From NCBI RefSeq assembly GCF_000619905.2, contig NZ_CP012371.1, positions 2,542,001-2,606,000 of the forward strand: DNA of 64,000 nt, read 5' to 3'. Shown here piece after piece: positions 17,055-25,901 of the stretch; position 1 is the first letter of the stretch, and the number at the start of each line of letters is the position of its first letter. The notes beneath the pieces are model-generated. The model was not told where the DNA came from. It ran no database searches and saw only the letters and a program-made list of their open reading frames with translations. A program made the position numbers and the translations under genes. The DNA is from Nitrosospira briensis C-128 (GTDB lineage Bacteria > Pseudomonadota > Gammaproteobacteria > Burkholderiales > Nitrosomonadaceae).

Positions 17055-18509
17055 ATGAATAGAAAATGGTATTCCGGCATGGCGAGAACAGAAGACTGGT
17101 GGGCAGTCTGGCTGGGGCTCACCATGTTCCTCGCCAGCGTCAGTTCACTCTGGGGACTGGACCTGACCGGCTGGATGGCGAAACCCAACACCTGGGTATG
17201 GGGAGAATTTTCTCTTGAGGGTGTATTGAAACCCAGCGGCAAGCTGGGTTGGCATCCGACACTCTCATGGCTGGTAACCTATCTGGTGTTTACCACGTTG
17301 ACTTGTGTGGCGGCATGGGCGATGAAATTCGATCTAAAACGGTTCCTTGCCGGATGGACCGTGCTTTTTGTAATGACCTGGATAATATGGATCATTGGAC
17401 AGGAAGCACATTTCAAGGTGTCTGTTAATGAGTTCGCCAAATTTGGCTTATCCTGGGGATTGTCTCTTGGCGGTGGATTCTCTTACTTGCTGGCCCTCTT
17501 GATTGGGCTGATTATCGGAAATTTTTTCAAGGGTACTGCCGGGTTTCTCAGTGAAGCTGCGAAACCGGAATGGTTTATCAAAACAGCAATCGTGTTTCTG
17601 GGTATTAAAATTGGTGTCATGTCCATCGAGGCGGCCGGTTTCATTACCGAGTTGGTCATGACCGGTGTTGCGGCTACCTTTGTTGCGTACATGTTGTTCT
17701 GGCCCATTGTGTATGCTCTCGGCCGCAGGGTGTTCCACCTATCACGTGATGCTTCGGCCGTACTCGCTTCCGGTATTTCCATTTGCGGCGTATCGGCTGC
17801 CATTGCCACTGCCGGCGCCATCCGCGCCCGCCCGGTCATTCCGGTCGTCGTCTCGATACTGGTTGTGATCTTCGCCATGTTCGAGCTCATCGTCCTGCCA
17901 GGTCTTTATACCGCAATAGCCCCAAACCAGCCTATCGTCAATGGGTCTGCTCTGGGATTGACGGTCAAAACAGATGGTGCCGATGCAGCCGCCGGGGCGA
18001 TGCTCGATGAATTGATGCGGGCAAATGCCGAGGCTAATCTGGGTGTGAGATGGAAAGAAGGCTGGATTTTAATGGCTTCGCTGACCACTAAAATCTGGAT
18101 CGATATGTTTATTGGCGTTTGGGCTTTTGTATTGGCGCTTGTATGGGTATACAAAGTGGAGCGTCAACCCGGGCAATCCAAAGTTGGACTCATGGAAATC
18201 TGGCACCGGTTTCCCAAATTTGTGCTGGGCTATCTCCTGGTGTGGTTTTCATATATCGCCATTGCTTCCACCGGGCCGGAAATTGCCAAAACTTTGCATG
18301 AAGCTGCGACCCCGGTGGAAGGATCCATGCGTACCATGATGTTCATGCTGACTTTCCTCAGCATCGGCGTCATAACCGATTTCAGCAAACTCAGGGGAAT
18401 GGGTAAACTGGCGTTACTTTATGCAATTGCCTTGTTCGGGATCATCGCCCCGATCGCTTATGGTGTTGCGTGGATATTTCATCGCGGCATGATGCCGCCT
18501 ACTCTTTGA
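17055..18509 (+). CDS. yeiH: YeiH-family putative sulfate exporter / anion transporter
   Basis: A 484-residue polytopic membrane protein of the UPF0324 (Cons_hypoth698) family with 10 or more hydrophobic helices. The family blocks GVMSIEAAGF, ASGISICGVSAAIATAGAIRARP and FLSIGVITDFSKLR are visible. It is longer than the typical 340-350 residues because of an N-terminal extension with two additional helices and a larger central loop. The family is proposed to export sulfate or take part in sulfur-compound transport; the substrate is not proven. It is the last gene of a three-gene operon. Confidence 0.85.
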   Translation: MNRKWYSGMARTEDWWAVWLGLTMFLASVSSLWGLDLTGWMAKPNTWVWGEFSLEGVLKPSGKLGWHPTLSWLVTYLVFTTLTCVAAWAMKFDLKRFLAGWTVLFVMTWIIWIIGQEAHFKVSVNEFAKFGLSWGLSLGGGFSYLLALLIGLIIGNFFKGTAGFLSEAAKPEWFIKTAIVFLGIKIGVMSIEAAGFITELVMTGVAATFVAYMLFWPIVYALGRRVFHLSRDASAVLASGISICGVSAAIATAGAIRARPVIPVVVSILVVIFAMFELIVLPGLYTAIAPNQPIVNGSALGLTVKTDGADAAAGAMLDELMRANAEANLGVRWKEGWILMASLTTKIWIDMFIGVWAFVLALVWVYKVERQPGQSKVGLMEIWHRFPKFVLGYLLVWFSYIAIASTGPEIAKTLHEAATPVEGSMRTMMFMLTFLSIGVITDFSKLRGMGKLALLYAIALFGIIAPIAYGVAWIFHRGMMPPTL

Positions 18510-18604
18510 CAACGCTTCGGGGGAGCGAGCATCTGACGCCATTTTTCGGGTGGCTGGTCGGCAGGAACGCCTGTTGGTTGATGAAGCTTGAAGCGCCAGT
18601 CGCG

Positions 18605-19041
18605 TTATTCCGCGATGCTGACACCTGAGCCACCCATTTCCTTCGGGAGGTCCTTCATCTTCGGTAACCCGTCCTCGATGCGTAGTACCTTCTCCTGGTA
18701 GTGCACATGAACGCCGGGGCGGTACGGAAAGTCCGGAATGACTGCTGCATACACATCCGTAAGTCCCATGCCTGGGTGCTCTGTGAAGATGTGACCCCCG
18801 CAGGTCTTACACCATTTGCGATAACTGCGCGGTGTCTTGTTGTAAATGCCGATATTTTCTGCTCCGAGCATGATCTGCACCGCTTCGGGTTCCCATAAAG
18901 TGAAGGCATTGACAGGACCTGCCGACCAGGTTCGACACGACTCGCAATGGCAATAACCATTGCAATCGATTCACCGCTGACCGTGAACTGGACCGCGCCG
19001 CAAAAACAACTGCCTTTATAAGCTTTTCCGTTGTTCATCAT
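18605..19041 (-). pseudogene. GFA-family (glutathione-dependent formaldehyde-activating-like) protein, frameshifted
   Basis: The start frame from 19041 reads MMNNGKAYKGSCFCGAVQF (first zinc motif CxCGA). It then loses phase near 18960, just before the second zinc motif GYCHCESCRTWSAG. That motif and the rest, including RKWCKTCGGHIFTEHPG (third motif CxxC) and a normal C-terminus, continue in the next frame. All zinc cysteines survive across the two frames, so the break is a single-base indel. It is either recent inactivation or a sequence error. The intact family member would be a small zinc enzyme of the Mss4-like fold acting on thiol adducts. Confidence 0.8.
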
Positions 19042-19070
19042 AATGTACTTACCAATTTTGTAAGAATAGG

Positions 19071-19661
19071 TCAGACAAGAATGAAAGGAACGGTGTTGCG
19101 AATTGCGTCACCGAGTTCGTTCGCATCTAATAATGCAATTGGTGTACTGCTCGGGAATATCCGAACATGCGGTTTGGCACGCTCAAATAATACCATCGCC
19201 AAGGCATCATCATCGAAACGCGAGCGGTATACCATTCCATGCGGCTCACTCGCGTGATCATGGATGGCTTTCGCTAACGCCTGCGGGTAAGTGTAATCGG
19301 CGCCTGCAAGCTCCGCCAGGTTGAGTCGAAGTATTTGAGCCCCGTCACCGTGAATGGCAACGAGCTTTAGCTTAAGGGTGTCCAGTAGCAGTTGTACCGC
19401 TGATCGATTGTTGTAGTCAGCGGCGGGGATTTTTAGATCGGGACGATCGCGAACAATCGTCTCAAAAAAACACGTTTTAAAGTTGCGAGCACAATAGAGG
19501 GTGCCGAAGCTCTGATCCGGCGAATCAAAACGATAAGTACCTGCTGCACGAAACCCAGGTTCGCTGCTCGAATACATACTTTTACAGATCCGAAAAAAAG
19601 CCGCCTCTGTTAAAGTATGTAGCGGCAACGTGACAGGAAAAGATGCTGGCAGGGCCTTCAT
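19071..19661 (-). CDS. RES-domain toxin (probable NAD+-degrading)
   Basis: A 196-residue RES-family protein. The family-defining polar residues are visible: Arg in FFRICK, the tyrosine in GTYRFDSP, the glutamate in CFFETIVRD, and the serine block GMVYRSRFDDDALAMVLFER. Characterised members phosphorolyse or hydrolyse NAD+ and arrest growth. Its ATG shares one base with the antitoxin stop (TGATG), the tight coupling typical of toxin-antitoxin pairs. Length is at the high end for the family. Confidence 0.9.
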   Translation of the reverse strand: MKALPASFPVTLPLHTLTEAAFFRICKSMYSSSEPGFRAAGTYRFDSPDQSFGTLYCARNFKTCFFETIVRDRPDLKIPAADYNNRSAVQLLLDTLKLKLVAIHGDGAQILRLNLAELAGADYTYPQALAKAIHDHASEPHGMVYRSRFDDDALAMVLFERAKPHVRIFPSSTPIALLDANELGDAIRNTVPFILV

Positions 19662-20314
19662 CAATCCGCTTCCGCCGCCAGAAGGCGAGCCACTCGCGTC
19701 ACCTCATCCAGCTTTCCTTTACGAAGCAAATTCAACGGCACTTCACCTTTCAGCAAAGGCTCCGGTTGCTTGAAAAACAGATATTGCGCCCAGGGATCAA
19801 GAGGCGACAGCGCTTTCAAGATATCGGGCATGGCCGGGATAAGCGCATCTTCGAACTGCCACGAAGGATAGCGATAGCCACGCTTCCCCGCCTCAAGCGC
19901 TAAAGCCCGCCCTGATTTCCGCCGGTTGTTAAGTGCTTCACGGCTCATGCTCATCCGGCTCGCTGCTTCATCAGACGTCAGCATTTCATCGCTCGACCAG
20001 GTTTCCTGCTTGAAACGACTGCCTTCCTCCTCGGCTGCAGCAACACCTCCACCTACGGGCCGGAGTGTTGTCCAGTCAATCGTTGTGCCGGGATCGAACG
20101 TATGTGTCTGATGCCCGGGCAATGAAAACTTTTCAGTGACGGCGGCTCCTGTACGTTGAAGCGTGTCAGTTACGACCTCCTGAACTATTTCATTGACCAG
20201 GTTAACCATGTGATCATTCAGCGCGCGCGAGAATTTTGTCGCTTCCTTAGGGAACAAATCGCTCACTATCTGATCGAGGCTTTCCTGTCCTTGTTGCATG
20301 GTTTTGGTCGACAT
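19661..20314 (-). CDS. RES-partner antitoxin with ParS/MbcA-like C-terminus
   Basis: A 217-residue protein. The C-terminal half has the DUF2384 toxin-binding signature: a helical region ending in EPLLKGEVPLNLLRKG and VARLLAAE. The middle (about 112-140, LTSDEAASRMSMSREALNNR) is a helix-turn-helix-like segment. The N-terminal 100 residues are longer than in usual Xre-type partners and unrecognised. It would neutralise the RES toxin and repress the operon. Four TCAAG repeats lie about 40 bases upstream. Confidence 0.85.
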   Translation of the reverse strand: MSTKTMQQGQESLDQIVSDLFPKEATKFSRALNDHMVNLVNEIVQEVVTDTLQRTGAAVTEKFSLPGHQTHTFDPGTTIDWTTLRPVGGGVAAAEEEGSRFKQETWSSDEMLTSDEAASRMSMSREALNNRRKSGRALALEAGKRGYRYPSWQFEDALIPAMPDILKALSPLDPWAQYLFFKQPEPLLKGEVPLNLLRKGKLDEVTRVARLLAAEAD

Positions 20315-20354
20315 GTTGATTTCCTCCTGACGAAATATCAGTTTACACTACCGA

Positions 20355-20386
20355 TCAAGTTCGTCAAGCTCGTCAAGTTCGTCAAG
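20355..20386. promoter_or_regulatory. TCAAG direct repeats, candidate toxin-antitoxin operator
   Basis: TCAAG begins at 20355, 20364, 20373 and 20382, an exact 9-bp period with TTCG/CTCG spacers, 41-72 bases upstream of the antitoxin start. Tandem short repeats at the promoter of a toxin-antitoxin operon fit autoregulation by the antitoxin or the complex. Confidence 0.55.
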
Positions 20387-20432
20387 AAATTTTCAATTGC
20401 GCTTGACAATTGTGCCGCCACAATCCGCTACC

Positions 20433-20446
20433 GTGCGGTAGCGTAC
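20433..20446. promoter_or_regulatory. GTRCG-NTAN-CGYAC near-palindrome, site 1
   Basis: GTGCGGTAGCGTAC, 104 bases upstream of the small secreted protein ATG at 20551 and in the divergent gap with the toxin-antitoxin operon. It is one of four such sites in the window. Confidence 0.5.
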
Positions 20447-20550
20447 CGATAACACCGAGGGGTATGCGTATTGTTTGTAATTGTTTCTATACAGGCATGT
20501 TGAAGCACATATTTTTATCTACCATCGCAACTACCTCTTGGGAGCTTGAA

Positions 20551-20823
20551 ATGAAAAAACTTATATCGACCGTTATTCTCACCGCCTTCACGGCCGTTTG
20601 CAGCTTCAGCGCAGTCGCTGGATCGGATGGATCTGACAAGAACAAGGAAACAATGGCTAAACCAAGCTCTTCTCAAGATAAGAGGGGTGGAGACAAGTAT
20701 GGGAAGCAGCCAAGCTCAACCTCTGAGGTCATGAAAGATCAGTTTCCCAAGGATTTATCGCCGGGAGAGAAATACGAATACAGAGATCAGGAAGTAATGG
20801 ACAAGAAGCCATATAAGCAATAA
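20551..20823 (+). CDS. Small secreted, disordered charged protein (1)
   Basis: A 90-residue protein. Residues 1-23 are a clear signal peptide (MKKLISTVILTAF...SAVA). The mature 67 residues are almost entirely Lys, Asp, Glu, Ser, Gly and Pro, with no hydrophobic core, and so are predicted disordered. The end reads PGEKYEYRDQEVMDKKPYKQ. The composition resembles hydrophilin-type stress proteins, but no family is recognised. GGGAGCTTGAA precedes the ATG. Related in style to the proteins at 23067 and 23503. Confidence 0.75.
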   Translation: MKKLISTVILTAFTAVCSFSAVAGSDGSDKNKETMAKPSSSQDKRGGDKYGKQPSSTSEVMKDQFPKDLSPGEKYEYRDQEVMDKKPYKQ

Positions 20824-20901
20824 TAGTGCCCACGGTTTCTTGATGAGTTTTTAAGATCGGGAATCGCAACAGGAAACCTTCGGGGGGAGCTTAACCCATC
20901 A

Positions 20902-20936
20902 GGCGAGACGGGGTTAGTCACTACACCGGTCTCGCC
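20902..20936 (+). terminator. Hairpin downstream of the small secreted gene
   Basis: GGCGAGAC (20902-20909) pairs with GTCTCGCC (20929-20936). It lies 80 bases after the stop of the gene at 20551 and lacks a long T-run, so termination is only probable. Confidence 0.4.
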
Positions 20937-21141
20937 TTCATAACAGGCTGAAGGAGTGCCGATGGTTTGCTCGATAAGCCGTAATGGGATTGTCGGGATA
21001 ACGCCCTGACAGAGTATGCTTGGCTATTCCACAATCGTAAACGGCGACGTTCGGCTCAAATTCCCGATGCGGGTTCCCTGCTGACCAGCTTGGTAGCGTG
21101 CGGCACGTCCGTGGAAGACGAAAAATCGAGGTAGGTCAGCA

Positions 21142-21999
21142 CTATTTTGACATCGCCCTCTCTTGCAGAAACCGAAGCCGCGTCTCCTCTTCCTTTTTAA
21201 CCTGCTCGATCTCTCGCAAGACTTCGCGAACGTCCGCAGGCTGATTATCAACCTCGATACGGCCCGTCAGTGGCGTGTCGGGGCGAAGCAACCCGGACTG
21301 ATACAGGGCCCAGATTTCCTTGCCGTACTGGGTAGTGGCAAGCTGAGGCGCAAAGGTGCTAAAAAATGTCGTCAGGTTGGCGACGTCGCGCTCAAGCATC
21401 GCGCTGGCATTATTATTACCTGCTGCATCAACAGCCTGAGGCAGGTCGATAATGACGGGTCCGTCGCGGTCGATCAGGATATTATATTCAGACAGGTCGC
21501 CATGAATGACCCCGGCACACAGCATGAGAACAACCTGGTAGAGCAGTTTTGCATGATAGTCCAGCGCCAATTCTTCATTGAGCTCCACATCGTGGAGGCG
21601 GGGTGCCGCGTTACCTTCCACGTCCGTCACCAGTTCCATTAGCAGCACGCCTTCAAAACAGCCATAAGGCTGTGGCACCCGCACGCCGGCGGCGCCAAGA
21701 CGGTATAACGCATCGACCTCGGCGTTTTGCCACACTTCTTCCTGCATTTTGCGCCCGTATCGCGAACCTTTCTCCATGGCACGCGCTTGCCGGCTATTCT
21801 TCACCTTGCGGCCTTCCTTGTAGGAAGCGGCTTGCCGGAAGCTGCGTTGATGCGCCTCCTTGTATACCTTTGCACAGCGTATATCTCCACCACATTTAAC
21901 CACGTAGATGATGGCCTCTTTGCCGCTCATGAGCTGGCAGACTACCATGTCCACCAGCCCCTCTTCAACGAGTGGCTTGATTCTGTTCGGGGTCTTCAT
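21142..21999 (-). CDS. RIO1-family serine protein kinase
   Basis: A 285-residue bacterial RIO-type kinase, similar in layout to the Pseudomonas PA4780-type proteins. The nucleotide lysine is Lys44 (CAKVYKEA). The catalytic loop is HGDLSEYN (His156, Asp158, Asn163), and the metal-binding aspartate is Asp175 in IIDLPQAVD, replacing the usual DFG. The C-terminal 60 residues are charged and helical. The MKTPNRIKPL start at 21999 matches the family better than an upstream ATG at 22032. Substrates are unknown. It is a single gene. Confidence 0.9.
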   Translation of the reverse strand: MKTPNRIKPLVEEGLVDMVVCQLMSGKEAIIYVVKCGGDIRCAKVYKEAHQRSFRQAASYKEGRKVKNSRQARAMEKGSRYGRKMQEEVWQNAEVDALYRLGAAGVRVPQPYGCFEGVLLMELVTDVEGNAAPRLHDVELNEELALDYHAKLLYQVVLMLCAGVIHGDLSEYNILIDRDGPVIIDLPQAVDAAGNNNASAMLERDVANLTTFFSTFAPQLATTQYGKEIWALYQSGLLRPDTPLTGRIEVDNQPADVREVLREIEQVKKEEETRLRFLQERAMSK

Positions 22000-22103
22000 A
22001 GGTGTACTGGCTCGGTTGGAGAAAGATTCCACGTCTCATGTCGGTGCGAATGAAACCACGGGTTATTTTCTTATTATCCCAAATGCGAAATAAAAAACCC
22101 CAA

Positions 22104-22521
22104 TTATTTGATGGTTATCTTCGGTTTGATGTCATAAGAACGTTTCTTATCAGATGAATTCGCTAACATTTCATCCAGCACTTCATGAACAAAAATCCTG
22201 ATCCATTCACGCCCCTCGTGACAGCGATAAACATGCAAGCATGGCCGATCAATTTTCTGGGCCCATTCCTGTGTGAACTGTGATCCACTGGCCAGCTCTG
22301 CCGCTGGCGTGTGGCATCGCTGTCGCGCACGTTCCATTGGGCACGCTGCTGGTAGTTGCGCTCCGGCGTTTCGCGCAGGCAATACAAACTGGGGGACTGC
22401 CCCATCTTCTGCGCCGCCCCGCCGGGCGCCAGCCGCCATGTCGTATACCGTTCGCTATAGCCCAATCCAACGCGGTCCGGTCGACTCCGGTCTGCCCACC
22501 TGATATGATTTTCTGAATCAC
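22104..22521 (-). pseudogene. YpsA/molybdenum-carrier-like (LOG-fold) protein, frameshifted
   Basis: From an ATG at 22521 the frame reads [15 protein letters not shown] and [15 protein letters not shown], the start of the putative molybdenum carrier family with its SGGQTGVDR nucleotide loop. The following conserved block [20 protein letters not shown] lies in a second frame. The C-terminal block [17 protein letters not shown], running to the end at 22104, lies in a third. At least two indels break the gene, and the loop before FTQEW is also altered. It is a decaying gene; family assignment from the blocks is firm. Confidence 0.8.
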
Positions 22522-22666
22522 TGCACTTCAACCCGTCTTGAGCTTAACCGAAAAATTTGCAATCGCGTTCTCATTTGAATAGTCCATTTGGCCTATTGCA
22601 TATCCTGGGTCCAGAAGCCTATGTTGCATAAGTGGGAAATATAAATAACCTCCAATACTCTCAATT

Positions 22667-22999
22667 TTGAACCCACTGAAAATCTTCCTGTTCCTGGTTC
22701 CTGCTCTGGCTGGTTGCGCTTCGACAGCAGGCGATCACGAACCTGTCAGAACCGAAGACGGTTCAAGCGTTTATTCCCTTACAAGCTTATATGACGGCAA
22801 TCCGGAATCAAGGCAGCGGGCTGCCGAATGGCTGGATATCGATGCCAAGAATCTGTGCCTGTCGGAATATACGCTTATCTCTGAAGAATCGGTTCCCACC
22901 TTCAACCAGATTGGGGCGGTAATATCCTCGCGCCTCGTGTGGAAAATAAAATGCCAGGGTACGGGCGAGGAGCCCCCCTCCCGTGCGGTAGCGCACTGA
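22667..22999 (+). CDS. Small lipoprotein, unknown function
   Basis: A 110-residue protein starting at a TTG. A short signal sequence ends in the lipobox LAGC (cysteine at residue 17), so it should be membrane-anchored. The mature part has two more cysteines (NLCLSEY and KIKCQG) that could pair. No family recognised. Its last codons overlap regulatory near-palindrome site 2. The TTG start and lack of a strong ribosome binding site lower confidence. Confidence 0.55.
   Translation: MNPLKIFLFLVPALAGCASTAGDHEPVRTEDGSSVYSLTSLYDGNPESRQRAAEWLDIDAKNLCLSEYTLISEESVPTFNQIGAVISSRLVWKIKCQGTGEEPPSRAVAH
22983..22996. promoter_or_regulatory. GTRCG-NTAN-CGYAC near-palindrome, site 2
   Basis: GTGCGGTAGCGCAC, 70 bases upstream of the secreted protein ATG at 23067. 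Ten of fourteen positions form perfect inverted arms (GTGCG / CGCAC). Confidence 0.5.
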
Positions 23000-23066
23000 A
23001 TAGACGGGGGAACATGACGTATCGTTGGCACACAGTAATATTGCTGGAGAGATCAAGGAGCAAGTC

Positions 23067-23411
23067 ATGAACTATCGTTCAACATCAGAAAAGGCGTCGC
23101 CGCATTCTCGACCTTTGGCTGGGCTGACATTAAGCATTGTCGGGTTGATGCTGGCCTTTTCCGCACCGAATTTAGTTCATGCCCAGCAGGGGCCAATGGA
23201 TAGCCCCGTGCCTGGGCAATCTTCGGGTGATCAATACAAGCGTGGGGAAACGCCAACAGGGCAGGAATACGGCATTATCAAAAAGGGTGAGCCCCATAAA
23301 AGCGACCCCGCAACAAAAAAAGGGGATCGCAGAGGAAGCAGGGGCGACATGAAAAACGAGGCCAAACCCGGCACGGACTCAACCAATGATGGAGACAAAA
23401 GGGAGTATTAA
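23067..23411 (+). CDS. Small secreted, disordered charged protein (2)
   Basis: A 114-residue protein with AAGGAG six bases before the ATG. A basic N-region is followed by a hydrophobic stretch (about 19-35) ending in LVHAQ, a signal peptide. The mature part is Gly-, Lys-, Asp- and Pro-rich (PMDSPVPGQSSGDQYKRGE and onward) and should be unfolded. No known family. It probably shares a promoter with the next gene, 91 bases downstream. Confidence 0.7.
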   Translation: MNYRSTSEKASPHSRPLAGLTLSIVGLMLAFSAPNLVHAQQGPMDSPVPGQSSGDQYKRGETPTGQEYGIIKKGEPHKSDPATKKGDRRGSRGDMKNEAKPGTDSTNDGDKREY

Positions 23412-23502
23412 GAAGGCGCTGCTCCTCTGACGCCTGCTCCGCCCCTTTTAATTCATGGCCGTTATAAACCTGAGGTTTAAGGTCAGAATAGGAGATATAA
23501 AA

Positions 23503-23772
23503 ATGATCAAAGCTATTTCAGTTTCCATTATTGCCTGTTTCATGGCTGTTTCCAGCTTTGGCGTTGCGGCGGACGAGAAAGTGCCGGTCTCGGACAAGGA
23601 TCGTGAGATGCGCGAACAGGTGCCGGCCAAGCTGGATGGCGGTCAGGATAAGAGACAACAAAAAATGGATGATAAATACCGCGACAAAACTGGCCCCGCC
23701 TTTAAAAAAGATCGTGAAATCAGGCGCGCGGAAGTACCTGCCAGCTCCAGCCATGGACAAGGGGTGGGCTGA
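23503..23772 (+). CDS. Small secreted, disordered charged protein (3)
   Basis: An 89-residue protein with AGGAGA before the ATG. The signal peptide MIKAISVSIIACFMAVSSF...GVAA ends near residue 23. The mature part alternates Lys/Arg with Asp/Glu (DKDREMREQ, KDREIRRAE) and should be extended and highly charged. Its build matches the protein at 20551, whose SSQDKRGGDKYGK resembles GGQDKRQQKMDDK here, suggesting distant paralogy. Confidence 0.7.
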   Translation: MIKAISVSIIACFMAVSSFGVAADEKVPVSDKDREMREQVPAKLDGGQDKRQQKMDDKYRDKTGPAFKKDREIRRAEVPASSSHGQGVG

Positions 23773-24177
23773 AGTACAATGCTGCCTATGAAAATTGCTC
23801 CTGGCATATAGCTTCATGCGGGTGCAATCGGTGTCGTCTGGTTTTCTCTTTCGAAAGTAAAAAATCCGGGATGCCGGTTATCACCCAATTCGGATAACGT
23901 GGGTAACCACGCACATCGCCTGGCGCTTGCTGAGCTAAGCGCCGCTTAATTTTCTTGACGTCTTCCCGCTTTCCGAAAATCTTTCGGAACCTTTCTGAAG
24001 AATATGACATAGACATTATCTAGCCAAGATTGCGCCGCGACCGGAGGCTTGCTGCATAACATTTTGCAAAAACCCCTCAGCGGACGGGCAAGGGCGGAGC
24101 AGGATGGGGATGAGCAAGGATAAAAATATGCAATAATAATTGTCTGTTTTCCCCCAGTCTTGGGTCGGTAGACATCA

Positions 24178-25731
24178 ATGTTTAGCAAGCATCAAGGAAG
24201 CAGGCACAAAATACTTCAAGCATCGTCAATACTGGCTCTTTCCAGTTTTGTCGTATTTGCTCTCTTCTTATGGCAGGGGCATAAGGGCTTCAGCCTGTGG
24301 GATGAAGGTTATCTTTGGTACGGCGCTCAGCGCGTAATGTTGGGCGAGGTGCCCCTCCGGGATTTCATGTCCTACGATCCGGGCCGCTATTACTGGTCTG
24401 CCGTTCTCATGAGCTTGTGGGGCGACAGCGGCATTATGGCTTTGCGTGGCGCGGTGGCGGTTTTTCAAGTGGTTGGATTATTCGCCGGCCTGCTTCTGAT
24501 CGCTAGAAGTACCAAAAACCAGAGCTTCGCCTACCTGTTGCTTGCAGCAGCCACGCTGGCGCTATGGATGTTTCCGCGCCATAAGCTGTTCGATATTTCG
24601 CTGTCCATTCTGCTGATCGGTGTATTGGTCTTCCTGGTTCGCCATCCAACAAGCATGCGTTATTTTTTGGCTGGCATGTGTATAGGGCTGGTAGCTGTCT
24701 TTGGCCGCAATCACGGTGTATATGGCGTTTTTGGCAGTCTCGGCGTCATGGCCTGGCTAACAATCAAACGAGTGGATCAGCCCGGGTTTATCAGGGGGCT
24801 TATGCTCTGGGCTGCTGGCGTAATCGTCGGCTTTGTCCCTGTGCTTCTCATGGTGCTGCTGGTGCCCGGTTTCGCCATGGCCTTTTGGGAAAGCATCTGC
24901 TTTCTGTTCGAAGTCAAGGCCACTAATCTTCCTTTGCCGGTTCCCTGGCCCTGGACAGTGCCATTCGGCTCAGCATCTGTCGGTGAAGAGATTCGTGGAG
25001 TACTGGTCGGTCTGTTTTTTATCGGGACAATCGCGTTTGGTATCCTTGCAATCGCATGGGTGGTCTGGCAAAAATTCCGTCAAAAACCGGTTGCGCCAGT
25101 GCTGGTTGCAACCGCATTTCTGGCGCTGCCTTACGCACATTATGCTTATTCCCGCGCTGATGTCGGTCATCTTGCGCAAGGTATTTTTCCATTATTGATA
25201 GGCTGTCTGGCGCTGCTGGCTGCACAGCCCGCCAGGACCAAGTGGCCTTCGGTATTCTTGCTGGGTGGAGCAAGCCTGTGGGTGATGCTTGTCCTTCATC
25301 CAGGCTGGCAATGTGGCGCCAGCAAGCACTGCGTGAATATTGAAGTTTCCGGCAGCGAGTTGAACGTCGCTCCAGACACAGCGAGCAATGTCCACCTGCT
25401 TCGAAAGCTGGCTGACGAATATGCGCCACATGGCCGGAGCTTTGTTGCTGCCCCTTTCTGGCCGGGAGCCTATCCATTGCTGGCAAGCAAATCTCCTATG
25501 TGGGAGATCTATGCCCTGTTTCCGCGAAATGAAGTTTTTCAGCAGCTGGAGATCGAACGCATCCGGGCCGCTAATCCCGGCTTTATTTTAATATACGATC
25601 TGCCGCTCGATGGGCGAGAGGAATTGCGTTTCCGTAATACACATCCGCTAATCCATCAGTACATCCTGGATAACTTCGAGCTAGTGCCCGGCTCGCCTAA
25701 TCCTGCCTACCAGATATACAAATCGGCGTAA
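24178..25731 (+). CDS. Polytopic membrane glycosyltransferase-like protein (GT-C type)
   Basis: A 517-residue protein with about 10 to 11 hydrophobic helices and a C-terminal soluble domain (about 390-517). The first periplasmic loop contains SLWDEGYLWYGAQRVM, with an Asp-Glu pair placed like the catalytic acidic residues of GT-C glycosyltransferases such as ArnT and PMT. The loop continues with DFMSYDPGRYYW. It would use a lipid-linked sugar on the periplasmic side. The donor and acceptor are unknown. A separate glycosyltransferase gene converges from the other side. Confidence 0.75.
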   Translation: MFSKHQGSRHKILQASSILALSSFVVFALFLWQGHKGFSLWDEGYLWYGAQRVMLGEVPLRDFMSYDPGRYYWSAVLMSLWGDSGIMALRGAVAVFQVVGLFAGLLLIARSTKNQSFAYLLLAAATLALWMFPRHKLFDISLSILLIGVLVFLVRHPTSMRYFLAGMCIGLVAVFGRNHGVYGVFGSLGVMAWLTIKRVDQPGFIRGLMLWAAGVIVGFVPVLLMVLLVPGFAMAFWESICFLFEVKATNLPLPVPWPWTVPFGSASVGEEIRGVLVGLFFIGTIAFGILAIAWVVWQKFRQKPVAPVLVATAFLALPYAHYAYSRADVGHLAQGIFPLLIGCLALLAAQPARTKWPSVFLLGGASLWVMLVLHPGWQCGASKHCVNIEVSGSELNVAPDTASNVHLLRKLADEYAPHGRSFVAAPFWPGAYPLLASKSPMWEIYALFPRNEVFQQLEIERIRAANPGFILIYDLPLDGREELRFRNTHPLIHQYILDNFELVPGSPNPAYQIYKSA

Positions 25732-25901
25732 TCAAACAAGGAGGCGAAAGCTGCTGGTGCAATCCTTCGCAGAGCTGTCGGAGCCCATGCAGCGACCCTC
25801 AGCAGCCTGTGTAAATGTGTACATATAAACCAGAAGAACCGCTTATTTCGATAAACATCAGTATTGTCCGATGCTTCGCCCGCTAGAATACCCAAGTTGG
25901 G

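Noticed and set aside
20355-20386. Short tandem repeats as a CRISPR array
   Set aside because: Units are only 9 bp with no unique spacers; promoter position suits an operator.
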